DNA from: Actinoplanes philippinensis
Lineage (GTDB): Bacteria > Actinomycetota > Actinomycetes > Mycobacteriales > Micromonosporaceae
Assembly: GCF_900113015.1 (NCBI RefSeq)
Contig: NZ_FONV01000005.1
Location: forward strand, 186,001 to 250,000
Length of the DNA: 64,000 nucleotides
Direction of reading: 5' to 3'
Below the pieces are notes generated by a model, which was given only the letters and a program-made list of their open reading frames with translations, searched no databases and was not told the origin of the DNA. Each line of letters begins with the position of its first letter. Position 1 is the first letter of the stretch. Positions 17,442-26,453 of the stretch are shown one piece after another. The translations under genes were made by a program, and so were the position numbers.

Positions 17442-20027
17442 GTGCTCATCCCCGTAGGTTCCCTGCCCGACCTCCCGGTCCGTCCCGTGCTGCCCGAGGT
17501 GACCGCCACCCTGGCCGGCGCCGGGGCAGCCGTCCTGGTCGCGCCGCCCGGCACCGGCAAGACCACGCTGGTCCCGCTCGCGCTGGCCGGGCCCGGCAGC
17601 CGGGTGATCGTGGCCGAGCCGCGCCGGGTCGCCGCCCGGGCCGCCGCGCGCCGGATGGCCACGCTGCTCGGCGAGCGCACCGGGCAGCGGGTCGGCTACG
17701 CGGTCCGCGGCGAGCGGCAGGTCTCCCGCGACACCGTCGTCGAGGTGGTGACCACCGGTCTGCTGGTCCGCCGGCTGCAGGCCGACCCCGAGCTGGCCGG
17801 TGTCACCACGGTGATCCTCGACGAGTGCCACGAGCGGCACCTCGACTCCGACCTGGCTCTCGCCTTCCTCGTCGAGGTGCGGGCCGCGCTCCGCTCCGAC
17901 CTGCGGGTCCTCGCCACCTCGGCGACCGCTGACGCCGACCGGCTCGCGGCGGTCCTCGGTGAGGCCGGCCGTCCGGCGCCGATCGTCACCGCTCACGCCC
18001 GCCACCACCCGGTCGAGGTGATCTGGGCGCCGCCGGCCGGTCCGGTCACCCCGCCGCACGGGCTGCGTGTCGATCCGCGCCTGCTCGACCATGTGGCCGC
18101 CACGACCCGCCGGGCTCTCGCCGAGGGCGACGGCGACGTCCTGGTGTTCCTTCCCGGGGCGGGCGAGATCGCCACGATAGCCGCCCGCCTCGCCGGGCTC
18201 GACGCCGACGTGGTGTCCCTGCACGGGCGGCAGACCGGCGCGGCGCAGGATGCGGCGCTGCGCGCCGGGCCCCGTCGCCGGGTCGTGCTGGCCACCGCGG
18301 TCGCCGAGAGCAGCCTGACGGTTCCGGGGGTCCGCGCCGTGGTCGACGCCGGGCTCAGCCGGGTCCCGCGGATGGATCACTCCCGGGGCCTGGGCGCCCT
18401 GGCCACGGTGGCGGTGTCCCGCTCGTCGGCCGAGCAGCGGGCCGGGCGGGCCGGCCGTGAGGCGCCCGGCCGGGTCTACCGCTGCTGGCCGGCGGCCCTG
18501 CACGACCGGCTGCCCGCACAGCCCGAGCCGGAGATCGGCGCCGCAGACCTGACCGGATTCGCCCTGGATCTGGCCTTGTGGGGGCATCCCGACGGTGATG
18601 GCCTGGCGCTGCCCGATCCGCCGCCGCCCGGCGCGCTGCGGGCCGCCGTCGCCACTCTGCACGACCTGGGCGCCGTCGACGCCGACGGCCGGGTCACCGC
18701 CCGTGGCCGTGCCCTGGCCGGCGCGGGCCTGCATCCCCGGCTGGCCCGCGCCCTCCTCGACGGCGCCGCCGTCCTGGGAGCGGACCGTGCCGCCGAGATC
18801 GTCGCCGTCCTCGACGACGACCGCACCACCACCGGCGACGTGGTCACCGTCTGGCGGGCGGCTCGCAACGATCCGTCCTGGCGGGCTGAGGTCCGCCGCC
18901 TGACGCGTGCCCTGGACCGATCCGCCCCACCATCGCCGGCCGATGCCCCACCGAGCCGGCCGGAGAAGACAGCCCAGCCGGCGACACCGGTGGGCCCGGG
19001 GGGAACAGCACGGTCCGGCCGGGCTGCCCGGCCGGTGGGAGCGGCGCGTCTCAGCGACGACGTGGCGGCCGGTCTGGTCACCGGGCTGGCGTATCCGGAG
19101 CGGGTCGCGCGGGTGCGCGAACCCGGTGGCCGGGCCTACCTGATGGCCGGGGGCACCGCAGCCGAGCTGCCCGTCGGCAGCCCGCTGAGCGGAACGCCGT
19201 GGCTCGCCGTGGCGGGCGCGGACCGGTCCGCCGGGGCCCGGGTGGCCCGGATCCGCAGTGCCGCTCCCCTGGACGAGGAGACCGCCCTGTCGGTCGCCGC
19301 ACCGATGTCGACCGAGGAGACCGAGATCGGATGGATCGACGGTGACGTGGTGGCCCGGCGGGTCCGTCGGCTCGGGACCATCACGCTGGCCTCCGTCCGC
19401 CTCACCGATCCCGACGCCGCGCTGCTCAGGGCGGCACTGGTGGCCGGCCTGCGACAGGAGGGCCTCGGCCTGCTGACCTGGAGTCGCAACGCCGGGGATC
19501 TGCGCCGGCGGCTCTTGTTCGCCCATGCGGCGCTCGGTGATCCGTGGCCGGACGTCTCCGACGAGGCGTTGCTGGCGAGCCCGGAGGACTGGCTCGATCT
19601 CGGCTCGGCGCGGCGGCGGTCCGATCTGGCGAAGCTCGACGTGGCCGGCGGGCTGCGACGGCTGGTGCCCTGGCAGGTGGCCGGCCGGCTGGACGACGTG
19701 GCGCCGGAGCGGCTGCCGGTGCCGAGCGGGTCGCAGGTGCGGGTCGACTACAGCGATCCGGCGGCGCCGGTGCTGGCGGTGAAGGTGCAGGAGGCGTTCG
19801 GCTGGAAGGAGGCGCCACGCCTGGCCGACGGCCGGGTTCCGGTGCTGCTGCATCTGCTGTCCCCAGCGGGGCGGCCGGTCGCCGTCACCCGTGATCTCGG
19901 CTCGTTCTGGGTTCAGGGCTACCCCCAGGTGCGGGCCGAGATGCGCGGCCGCTACCCGCGTCACCCCTGGCCGGAGGACCCGACCACCGCCGAGCCGACC
20001 CGCCGGGCCAATCCCCGGTCACGCTGA
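17442..20027 (+). CDS. hrpB: ATP-dependent helicase HrpB
   Basis: An 861-residue DEAH-box helicase of the HrpB family. Walker A is APPGTGKTT near residue 35, motif Ia is VAEPRRVAARAAARR, the DEAH box is ILDECHERHLDSD, motif III is LATSATADADRL, and motif VI is RAGRAGREAPGRVYR. The HrpB C-terminal domain includes DDVAPERLPVPSG and the terminal WVQGYPQVRAEMRGRYPRHPWPEDP. A Pro/Ala-rich, probably disordered linker (~490-530) separates the helicase core from the C-terminal part. The start is uncertain between GTG 17442 and ATG 17424; neither has a strong ribosome binding site. The family's role in bacteria is poorly defined (RNA metabolism suspected). Confidence 0.9.
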   Translation: MLIPVGSLPDLPVRPVLPEVTATLAGAGAAVLVAPPGTGKTTLVPLALAGPGSRVIVAEPRRVAARAAARRMATLLGERTGQRVGYAVRGERQVSRDTVVEVVTTGLLVRRLQADPELAGVTTVILDECHERHLDSDLALAFLVEVRAALRSDLRVLATSATADADRLAAVLGEAGRPAPIVTAHARHHPVEVIWAPPAGPVTPPHGLRVDPRLLDHVAATTRRALAEGDGDVLVFLPGAGEIATIAARLAGLDADVVSLHGRQTGAAQDAALRAGPRRRVVLATAVAESSLTVPGVRAVVDAGLSRVPRMDHSRGLGALATVAVSRSSAEQRAGRAGREAPGRVYRCWPAALHDRLPAQPEPEIGAADLTGFALDLALWGHPDGDGLALPDPPPPGALRAAVATLHDLGAVDADGRVTARGRALAGAGLHPRLARALLDGAAVLGADRAAEIVAVLDDDRTTTGDVVTVWRAARNDPSWRAEVRRLTRALDRSAPPSPADAPPSRPEKTAQPATPVGPGGTARSGRAARPVGAARLSDDVAAGLVTGLAYPERVARVREPGGRAYLMAGGTAAELPVGSPLSGTPWLAVAGADRSAGARVARIRSAAPLDEETALSVAAPMSTEETEIGWIDGDVVARRVRRLGTITLASVRLTDPDAALLRAALVAGLRQEGLGLLTWSRNAGDLRRRLLFAHAALGDPWPDVSDEALLASPEDWLDLGSARRRSDLAKLDVAGGLRRLVPWQVAGRLDDVAPERLPVPSGSQVRVDYSDPAAPVLAVKVQEAFGWKEAPRLADGRVPVLLHLLSPAGRPVAVTRDLGSFWVQGYPQVRAEMRGRYPRHPWPEDPTTAEPTRRANPRSR

Positions 20028-20103
20028 CCGGGCGGCCGACCGAGGCGAACGATGTGGCCGTCCGCGGCGGCGCGGCGCCGCTGACGACCACGCCGCACGG
20101 TGG

Positions 20104-22794
20104 TCAGGAGGAGGAGTCCAGGCGGGTGAGCGGAGCCGGAGCGCCGTACAGGTAGCCCTGGCCCTGCGGGCACCCCAGGGCGGCCATCGCGCCCGCACGG
20201 TCCTCGGTCTCCAGGCCCTCGGCGACCACGGTTATGCCCAGTTCGGCGCAGATGGCCAGCACCGAGCGGCACAGGGCGCCGGCCCGGTCCGGGGAGGTGT
20301 CGACGTCGGTCAGGGTGGAGTCGAGTTTGACGATGTCGACCGGGATGGCGTGCAGCTGGGCGAGGGCGTTGTAGCCGCTGCCGAAGTCGTCGAGGGCTAC
20401 CCGTACGCCCAGGGCCCGCAACCGTTCGACCAGGCCGGCGGCGCACGGCAGGTCGGGGATCCGCAGCGTCTCGGTGATCTCGATGATCAGCCGGGCCGGG
20501 TCGAGGCGGTGGCGGGCCAGCGCGGCACGGACGGCGTCCTCCAGGCCGGGGCCGGCGAGACGGCCGGCCGAGACGTTGACGTGCACGTCGATGGGGCGGC
20601 CGTAGATCTCGGCGAGGCGTGCGGTGTCGGCGCACGCCCGGTCCAGGACGAAGTCGTCGATGGCGGCGACCAGGCCGGTTCGTTCGGCCATCGTGACGAA
20701 GACGTCGGGGTGCACCGGGCCGGCCACCGGGTCGGTCCAGCGGGCCAGGGCCTCCACGGCCACTGTCGCGCCGTCGCTGAGCCGGACGATCGGCTGGTAG
20801 TGCACGTCGAAGCCGGCGGCCGCGGGACTTCCACCGGCCAGCGCTCCGGCCAGGAGCTTCGGCAGGTCGGCGTGCGGGCTGGAGTCCTTGGGGCCGGTGT
20901 AGCGGATCAGTTCGCCCTTGCCTCGGCGTTTCACCGCGTACATGGCGGCGTCGGCGCGGCGCAACAGCAGGTCGGCGGTCAGGTCGTCACCGGGCTCGGC
21001 GGTGACCAGGCCGATGCTGACGCCCACGCCGACCGAGCGGCCGTCGATGATGTACGGCTCGCGGAGCGTCGCCAGCACCCGCTGCCCGATGGCTTCGGCT
21101 TCGGCCTCCCAGGCGGCGTCGAACGCGGGCGAGCCGGGAAACGGCGACGACGCCTCAGGAGGGGCGGCAGCGAAGGCCGGGGAGGCGGACGAGGACCCGA
21201 CAGGCGCGGAACCACCAGCAGTCGAGGCCCCCGAAGGCGCAGAAGCACCAGCAGTCGAGGCCCCCGAAGGCGCGGAAACACCAGCAGTCGAGACCCCCGA
21301 AGGCGCGGGAGCACCAGCAGGCGAGGACCCCGGAGCCAGGGAAGGCGGACTGGACGGGGTGACGGCTGCGGGAACGGTGGAGGTGTCCCAGGACGGGGAC
21401 ACTGTCGCTCCGCCGGCGAAGGCGGCCTCGGAGACCCGTACCCCCGCGGCCGAGAGGACATAACGCCGCTGCCGCAGCATGCCGTCCGCCCGTCGCCGCC
21501 ACGGGGAACGGCGGCGGGGCGCGGGGACCGCGACGCCGCCCTGGTCGAGGACGATGGCGAACTCGTCGCCGCCGAGACGGGCGACGAGGTCACCGGCCCG
21601 GACGCCGGCGCGCATCCGTTCGCCGATGGCCTGCAGGACGCGGTCGCCGATGGCGTGGCCGAACGTGTCGTTGATGAGCTTGAAGTCGTCGAGGTCGGCG
21701 AAGAGGACGGCGACGGGGGTGCCGCGCTTCTGGTGGGCGTCGATGGCGAGGACGAGCCGTTCCCGGAAGAGGGCGCGGTTGGCGAGGCCGGTGAGCGGGT
21801 CGTGGTAGGCCTGGTGGTGGAGCCGGCGCTGGACGGTGGCGACCCGGTCGAAGAGGACCGTGTTGTCGACGATGGTGATCATCTGGCGGGTGACGACGAG
21901 GGCGAGACCGAGCCAGCCGAGGGACGCCTCGAATGGGCTGAGGGAGCCTTCGGCGACGGTACGCACGACGAGCACCACCCCGGTGACGACGACCGGCCCG
22001 TACGGCAGGAGGAGCCGGAACCAGTCACGCTCCAGTACCTCGGCGTCGGGCTGGGGCGGTGGCACCCGGTTGGGGCTGAGCGCCGCCATGGCGATGAACG
22101 CCGGCCCGAGCAGGTGCCCGAGCCCTTCCAGCCACGTCGGGCCGTCGCCGAGGAGCCGGACCGTGTCGGCGACGCCGAAGGCGAGCAGCGCCGATCCGAC
22201 GAGCCGCAGCGGCCGCCGCCCGGCCGGGGAGTCGGGCCGGGTGGTGAGCAGCAGCACCACCATGGTGAACAGCACGACGTCCGCGATCAGGTAGACCAGG
22301 TGGACGACGTCGAGGCCGCGCAGGGCGGGTGTCCCGGGCAGCACCGACCAGAAGAGGGCGAGCACCGATCCGGTGATGAGCAGGCTGTCGATGACGAGGG
22401 CGATCTGGTCGCGCAACGTCGACGTGGGCACCGGCCGGGGCCGGGTGTGCACGGCGCCGAGCAGCCCGACGAGCATGCAGACCGGCAGCACGAACAGCCC
22501 GGCCCAGGTGAGCGCGTGCGGCGGCCCGTCGACGCCGGCCAGCTGCTGCACGACCGACCAGAGGCGGTTGAGCGACCAGACGACGAGCCCGCCCGCGGCG
22601 AGCAGCCGCCAGCGGCGCGGGATGCCGGCGCGGTCGCGGCCGACGGTCAGGCAGACGGCGGCCGCGAGGAGTCCGGCGACCAGCTGCGCCGTGTCGGTGT
22701 AGAGGCGGGGCGTGCCGAGGACGAGTTCGCCGAAGGCGACCACACCCAGGGTGAGCGCCAGCGTGCCGAGCAGTCGCGCCGTCGTGATCACCAC
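20104..22794 (-). CDS. Membrane GGDEF-EAL protein (c-di-GMP synthesis/degradation)
   Basis: An 896-residue protein. The first ~300 residues hold about nine hydrophobic segments. A GGDEF domain follows (HDPLTGLANRALFRERL, then RLGGDEFAIVLDQGG near residue 405), then an EAL domain (HYQPIVRLSDG, VEALARW near residue 680, VNVSAGRLAG, DFGSGYNALAQL, VKLDSTLTD). Both signature motifs are intact, so cyclase and phosphodiesterase activities are possible. The GGDEF domain is split after its signature by a ~130-residue Pro/Ser/Ala-rich insert carrying a 33-bp tandem repeat. The start is GTG at 22794. It lies 45 bp downstream of the PP2C gene on the same strand. Confidence 0.92.
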   Translation of the reverse strand: MVITTARLLGTLALTLGVVAFGELVLGTPRLYTDTAQLVAGLLAAAVCLTVGRDRAGIPRRWRLLAAGGLVVWSLNRLWSVVQQLAGVDGPPHALTWAGLFVLPVCMLVGLLGAVHTRPRPVPTSTLRDQIALVIDSLLITGSVLALFWSVLPGTPALRGLDVVHLVYLIADVVLFTMVVLLLTTRPDSPAGRRPLRLVGSALLAFGVADTVRLLGDGPTWLEGLGHLLGPAFIAMAALSPNRVPPPQPDAEVLERDWFRLLLPYGPVVVTGVVLVVRTVAEGSLSPFEASLGWLGLALVVTRQMITIVDNTVLFDRVATVQRRLHHQAYHDPLTGLANRALFRERLVLAIDAHQKRGTPVAVLFADLDDFKLINDTFGHAIGDRVLQAIGERMRAGVRAGDLVARLGGDEFAIVLDQGGVAVPAPRRRSPWRRRADGMLRQRRYVLSAAGVRVSEAAFAGGATVSPSWDTSTVPAAVTPSSPPSLAPGSSPAGAPAPSGVSTAGVSAPSGASTAGASAPSGASTAGGSAPVGSSSASPAFAAAPPEASSPFPGSPAFDAAWEAEAEAIGQRVLATLREPYIIDGRSVGVGVSIGLVTAEPGDDLTADLLLRRADAAMYAVKRRGKGELIRYTGPKDSSPHADLPKLLAGALAGGSPAAAGFDVHYQPIVRLSDGATVAVEALARWTDPVAGPVHPDVFVTMAERTGLVAAIDDFVLDRACADTARLAEIYGRPIDVHVNVSAGRLAGPGLEDAVRAALARHRLDPARLIIEITETLRIPDLPCAAGLVERLRALGVRVALDDFGSGYNALAQLHAIPVDIVKLDSTLTDVDTSPDRAGALCRSVLAICAELGITVVAEGLETEDRAGAMAALGCPQGQGYLYGAPAPLTRLDSSS
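21203..21334. repeat. In-frame 33-bp minisatellite inside the GGDEF domain
   Basis: Four units with boundaries 21203, 21236, 21269 and 21302; the first three are nearly identical and the fourth is degenerate. Each encodes eleven residues (SAPSGASTAGA-like). Confidence 0.92.
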
Positions 22795-22839
22795 CAGAGT
22801 CCGGGCCGCGAGGCATGGCGGCCGGAGTAAAATACCCGC

Positions 22840-23562
22840 TCAGTCCCCCGCGGTCACGTCGGCGACGATCACCGTGATGTTGTCGGGGCCGCCGCCGCGC
22901 AGGGCGAGATCGATGAGTCTCTCCGCGCAGGACTTCGGGTCGGCGATGGTGCGCAGCTCCTCCTCGAGCACCGGGTCCGGCACGACACCGGTGAGGCCGT
23001 CGCTGCAGAGCAGCCACCGGTCGCCGCGCTGCGGCTCGACGATGACGTAGGCGGGGGTGACCGGCTCGCCCTGGAGCACCCGGGTGACGACGGCCCGCCG
23101 CGGGTGGGCGGCCGCCTCCTCGGGCTTGATCAGGCCCTGGTCGACGAGCATCTGGACGTACGTGTCGTCCTTGGTGAGCTGGTTGAGCCGCCCGTCGCGC
23201 AACAGGTACGCACGGGAGTCGCCGACGTGGGCCATCGCCGCCCGCTCGCCGTTGAAGAGCACCGCCGTCAGCGTGGTGCCCATGCCGGCCAGCGTGGGGT
23301 CGAGGGCCACCTGCTCGGCGATCCGCCCGTTGGCGACTTCGAGCGCCCGGTGCAGGGCGTCCATCTGGTGGTCGGTGGCGATCGGCGTGTCGAGCGAGAC
23401 CATGGCTTCGATGGCGATCCGGCTGGCCAGATCGCCGGCGGCCATGCCGCCCATGCCGTCGGCGACGACGAGAAGCGAGTCACCGGCGAAGTGACAGTCC
23501 TCGTTGTTGCTCCGGACGTGTCCTTGGTCGGTGACGGCCGCCCACCGGAGGTGCAAGGTCAT
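22840..23562 (-). CDS. PP2C-family Ser/Thr protein phosphatase
   Basis: A 240-residue soluble PP2C phosphatase. Metal-binding motifs are intact: VRSNNEDCHFAGD, VADGMGGMAAGDLASR, AHVGDSRAYLLRDGRL, LLCSDGLTG and GGPDNITVIVADV. The ATG at 23562 is preferred over an upstream in-frame codon because the protein then begins directly with TLHLRWAAVTDQGHVRSNNED. It sits downstream of a solute-binding sensor and a polytopic membrane protein and upstream of the GGDEF-EAL gene. No Ser/Thr kinase is within the window. Confidence 0.95.
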   Translation of the reverse strand: MTLHLRWAAVTDQGHVRSNNEDCHFAGDSLLVVADGMGGMAAGDLASRIAIEAMVSLDTPIATDHQMDALHRALEVANGRIAEQVALDPTLAGMGTTLTAVLFNGERAAMAHVGDSRAYLLRDGRLNQLTKDDTYVQMLVDQGLIKPEEAAAHPRRAVVTRVLQGEPVTPAYVIVEPQRGDRWLLCSDGLTGVVPDPVLEEELRTIADPKSCAERLIDLALRGGGPDNITVIVADVTAGD

Positions 23563-23643
23563 GGCGTGCAGCCTGCCAGGTCGGCGCCAACCTGTCTGCA
23601 CGTGGTGGGCGGCATGTCGCACATGTCGTTGCTGAAATTACAC

Positions 23644-24693
23644 TCATCCACCGCCTGCACCCCGATTCAGGGGCCGACCGAGGCACCGTGGATCGATTTC
23701 GGTCACGGGCCGTGTCGGCGCGATCCATTCCAGTGCCGGGGCCTCGATCGGCCAGCCGCGGACGGTGATGCCGCTGGCCGGATCGTCGGAGGCCTGGGGG
23801 CACAGTGTCTTCGACCGTACCTCGCCGTTGGGGATGAAGGTTACCTGGCCGGTGGCCTCCAGCATCGTGGTGGAGGTGTCGTCGACGGCGATCAGCTGCC
23901 CACGGACGACCCGCATCGGCTCGCCCTCGGTCTCCACCTCGATGGCGCTGTCCGGCAGGACCGGGGCCCGCAGGAAGACGACGCCGACCATGAAGGGCAT
24001 GGCGAAGGCGACGGCCACGGCGGGCCAGTGGGTGGCGATCCGGGCCCAGCGTTCCGGGACCGGCCCGGTCAGGACCGGACCGAAGAGCGGAGGACCGAGG
24101 AGGAGTACGGCCGTCGCGTACTCACCGGACCGGAGCGAGGCGACCACTCCCGGCCAAACGAAGATCCACACGATGATCGCGACGAGGACCGGCACGCCCA
24201 GCGTGAGCCACCGCATCAGCCACGGCTCGCCGTGCTCCCCCTGCACCGCGGTCAGCCCGAGGATCGCCACCACCAGCATCATCAGCAGCGGGAGCATGCG
24301 CAGCTGCCAGGTGAAGGCGGCGATGCCGACGGCGATCACGACCACCCAGCCGGGCATCCGGAACGCGGCCACGGCAAGGAACGACGTCGCGGTCTGGCCC
24401 GGTGAGCTGACCAGCGAGATGCCGCCGAGCACCCGGACCAGCAGGATGGCCGCGGGCACCGTCCAGCTGAGCGTGACGAAGAGGGCGCCGAGCATGCCGA
24501 GCGGGTTGATGTACTGGACGAGCAGCAGCATCGTGGGCAGGTCCTGCCGGCTCAGATACCACAGCCGCAGCACGAGCAGCAGCAGCGGGAAGCCGGGCAG
24601 CACGGCGAGCAGCCAGTTCAGCTCGGCGCGGTAGCCGGGCCGGGGCACCGCGCGTCTCTTGACGACCCGGCCGCTCCTGATCTCGGTACTCAT
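23644..24693 (-). CDS. Polytopic membrane protein of unknown function
   Basis: A 349-residue protein with about eight hydrophobic segments between residues 25 and 260, then a C-terminal ~85-residue polar domain (PVLPDSAIEVETEGE, VTFIPNGEVRSKTLCPQ) that probably faces outside if the N-terminus (MSTEIRSGRVVKRR) is cytoplasmic. No transporter signature was recognised. The ATG overlaps the stop of the upstream solute-binding protein by 4 bp (ATGA), so the two are translated together and may form a complex. Confidence 0.8.
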   Translation of the reverse strand: MSTEIRSGRVVKRRAVPRPGYRAELNWLLAVLPGFPLLLLVLRLWYLSRQDLPTMLLLVQYINPLGMLGALFVTLSWTVPAAILLVRVLGGISLVSSPGQTATSFLAVAAFRMPGWVVVIAVGIAAFTWQLRMLPLLMMLVVAILGLTAVQGEHGEPWLMRWLTLGVPVLVAIIVWIFVWPGVVASLRSGEYATAVLLLGPPLFGPVLTGPVPERWARIATHWPAVAVAFAMPFMVGVVFLRAPVLPDSAIEVETEGEPMRVVRGQLIAVDDTSTTMLEATGQVTFIPNGEVRSKTLCPQASDDPASGITVRGWPIEAPALEWIAPTRPVTEIDPRCLGRPLNRGAGGG

Positions 24694-25976
24694 CCCAGCG
24701 GATCCTCCCACGGCATCCAGCCGATCTCCGGCCGCTCGGCCCGGGGCTGTTCGCCGACCGCGATGGCGGTTTTGTTGATCGGGTCGATCTCCGCCTGAAG
24801 GTTCTGCTCGAAAGCCTTCTCCCAGCGGCTGTCCTTCGGATCCGCCCATGACCGGTACAGGGTGAGGTTGACCAGTTTCTCGAGCGCCGGGTTCTCACCC
24901 ACGTTGACGCCCCACCGTTCGTTGGACTCCAGCCCCAGATCCCAGTGCTCGTACTTCGCCGGGAACTCGTGTTTCCAGCCGGCCAGGATGGCGGCGTCGG
25001 TGCTGATCGCGTCGACGGTGCCGGCGTCGAGCTCGGTGAAGCACTCCCGAACCCGGTTCTTCCGGGTGACGATCGCCTCGGCCTCGTCCAGCGCGGTGGC
25101 ACTGGTCGATGTGGAGAGGGTGCAGACCTTCTGCTTCTTGAGATCGTTGAGGGCGACCACCGGCGCATGGCCCTTGAGCGTGATCACCGACTGCTCGGTG
25201 TAGAGGTAGGGCTGGGAGAAGTGGACGCCTTCGGTCTTCCGCTTGTCGGTGATGCTGTAACTGGCGATCACCAGCTGGACCGGCACTCGTTTACGGTCGG
25301 CGTCGGTCGCCTGCATGCGGGCCCGGTCCTCGCTCTCCAAGCCGAAGAAGCGCACGTCCTCACGGCGGAAACCGAGGTCCTCGGCGATCATGTAGGCGAT
25401 GTCGATGTCGAAGCCCTTCCAGATGCCGGCGTCGTCCCGGAAGGCCACCCCGTACTGGTCGTCCTTCACCCCGATGTCCAGCGTCGCCCACGTGTCGACA
25501 CCGGCCGCGGCCCGCAGTTCGGCGAGCGTCTCCGGGCCACCGACCAGCAGCCGGCCCAGCGAGACCAGCAGGGTCAGGACGATCAACACCCCGAGCCCGG
25601 CCAGCCGCCACACCTTGAACTGGTTGTCACGCCGGGTGATCGCCGCATGCTCCGCCTCGGACCGGGCCTGCTCGATCGCCGCCTGCGTGGCGATGTCCCG
25701 GGAGGCGAGCTCCTCGACAGTCATCTCCTCGACCGCGACGGGCGGCGGCGGTTCCGGCGGGGCGGCGGCGGTCACGAACCGGCGCAGCGCCGCCAGCTGC
25801 TTCGGCGGCAGCTGTTGCAACGTCCGCAGCAGCCAACTGTCGTCCGGCGGGGGCGGAGTCTGCGGAGGTGGAGGCGGCGCGGGCCGCGCAGATTGCGGCG
25901 GCCGCGCTGACTGCGGTGGCTGCGGCGTCTGCGCAGGCCGGCGTGGCGCGGCGCCGTCGTTGTCGGTGTCAGCCAT
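24690..25976 (-). CDS. Membrane-anchored family 3 solute-binding protein (amino-acid-type sensor)
   Basis: A 428-residue protein in three parts: a Pro-rich cytoplasmic tail (residues 1-80), a membrane helix at ~123-146 (WRLAGLGVLIVLTLLVSLG), and an extracytoplasmic SBP_bac_3 fold. The binding domain shows DIGVKDDQYGVAFRD, GFDIDIAYMIAEDLGF, YSITDKRKTEGVHFSQPY, KVCTLSTSTSA and DAISTDAAILAGW, like glutamate/aspartate-binding proteins. No ABC permease or ATPase gene is nearby, so a sensor role is more likely than transport. It is the first gene of the sensor-membrane protein-PP2C block. Confidence 0.88.
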   Translation of the reverse strand: MADTDNDGAAPRRPAQTPQPPQSARPPQSARPAPPPPPQTPPPPDDSWLLRTLQQLPPKQLAALRRFVTAAAPPEPPPPVAVEEMTVEELASRDIATQAAIEQARSEAEHAAITRRDNQFKVWRLAGLGVLIVLTLLVSLGRLLVGGPETLAELRAAAGVDTWATLDIGVKDDQYGVAFRDDAGIWKGFDIDIAYMIAEDLGFRREDVRFFGLESEDRARMQATDADRKRVPVQLVIASYSITDKRKTEGVHFSQPYLYTEQSVITLKGHAPVVALNDLKKQKVCTLSTSTSATALDEAEAIVTRKNRVRECFTELDAGTVDAISTDAAILAGWKHEFPAKYEHWDLGLESNERWGVNVGENPALEKLVNLTLYRSWADPKDSRWEKAFEQNLQAEIDPINKTAIAVGEQPRAERPEIGWMPWEDPLG

Positions 25977-26021
25977 CGACCCGTCCCTTCGTCCCCAGAC
26001 GAGTCATCGTGCCCGACATCA

Positions 26022-26432
26022 TCAGGGAACGGGATCCCCGGTACCGAACGGGACACCCGGACGGCATCGCGCGAGCCGGGCGGCGGTCAGCCGCAGCCCG
26101 GCGCCGAGCCCGTGCCGCTCGATCGCGAGCAGCGCATACGCGCTGCAGGTGGGCCGGTAGCGGCACCGGGTGGGCAGCCTCGGGGAGATCACCCGATAGC
26201 CACGGATGGCGGTGGTCACCGCCCGCTGCGCGCTTGCGGAGACCCGGCCGCCAGGTCCGGAGCGTCCATGGGTACGGGTGAGAGCCGCCGACAACCGCAC
26301 CATGGTGCTGAGCGAGAAACAGTCGCAGCCCGGGATGTCGCAGTCGCAGCCGGGGACGTCGCAGTCCGGCACACACCCGAAGTCGCAGTAGTCTCTCGAC
26401 TTTTTCTTCTTCTTCCGCACTCCCACGGTCAC
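26022..26432 (-). CDS. yidD: YidD-like membrane protein insertion factor with Cys-rich N-terminal extension
   Basis: A 136-residue protein. The C-terminal ~70 residues are YidD: IRGYRVISPRLPTRCRYRPTCSAYALLAIERHG with the usual Cys pair and a GLRLTAARLARCRP end. YidD normally assists YidC and is encoded beside rpmH-rnpA-yidC; this copy is far from such genes and is probably a paralogue. The first ~45 residues are unusual: a run of lysines followed by eight Cys in DYCDFGCVPDC and two PGCDC units, which could bind metal or form disulfides. The start is GTG at 26432. Confidence 0.85.
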   Translation of the reverse strand: MTVGVRKKKKKSRDYCDFGCVPDCDVPGCDCDIPGCDCFSLSTMVRLSAALTRTHGRSGPGGRVSASAQRAVTTAIRGYRVISPRLPTRCRYRPTCSAYALLAIERHGLGAGLRLTAARLARCRPGVPFGTGDPVP

Positions 26433-26453
26433 ATGATGGCGGAAGCACGCACC

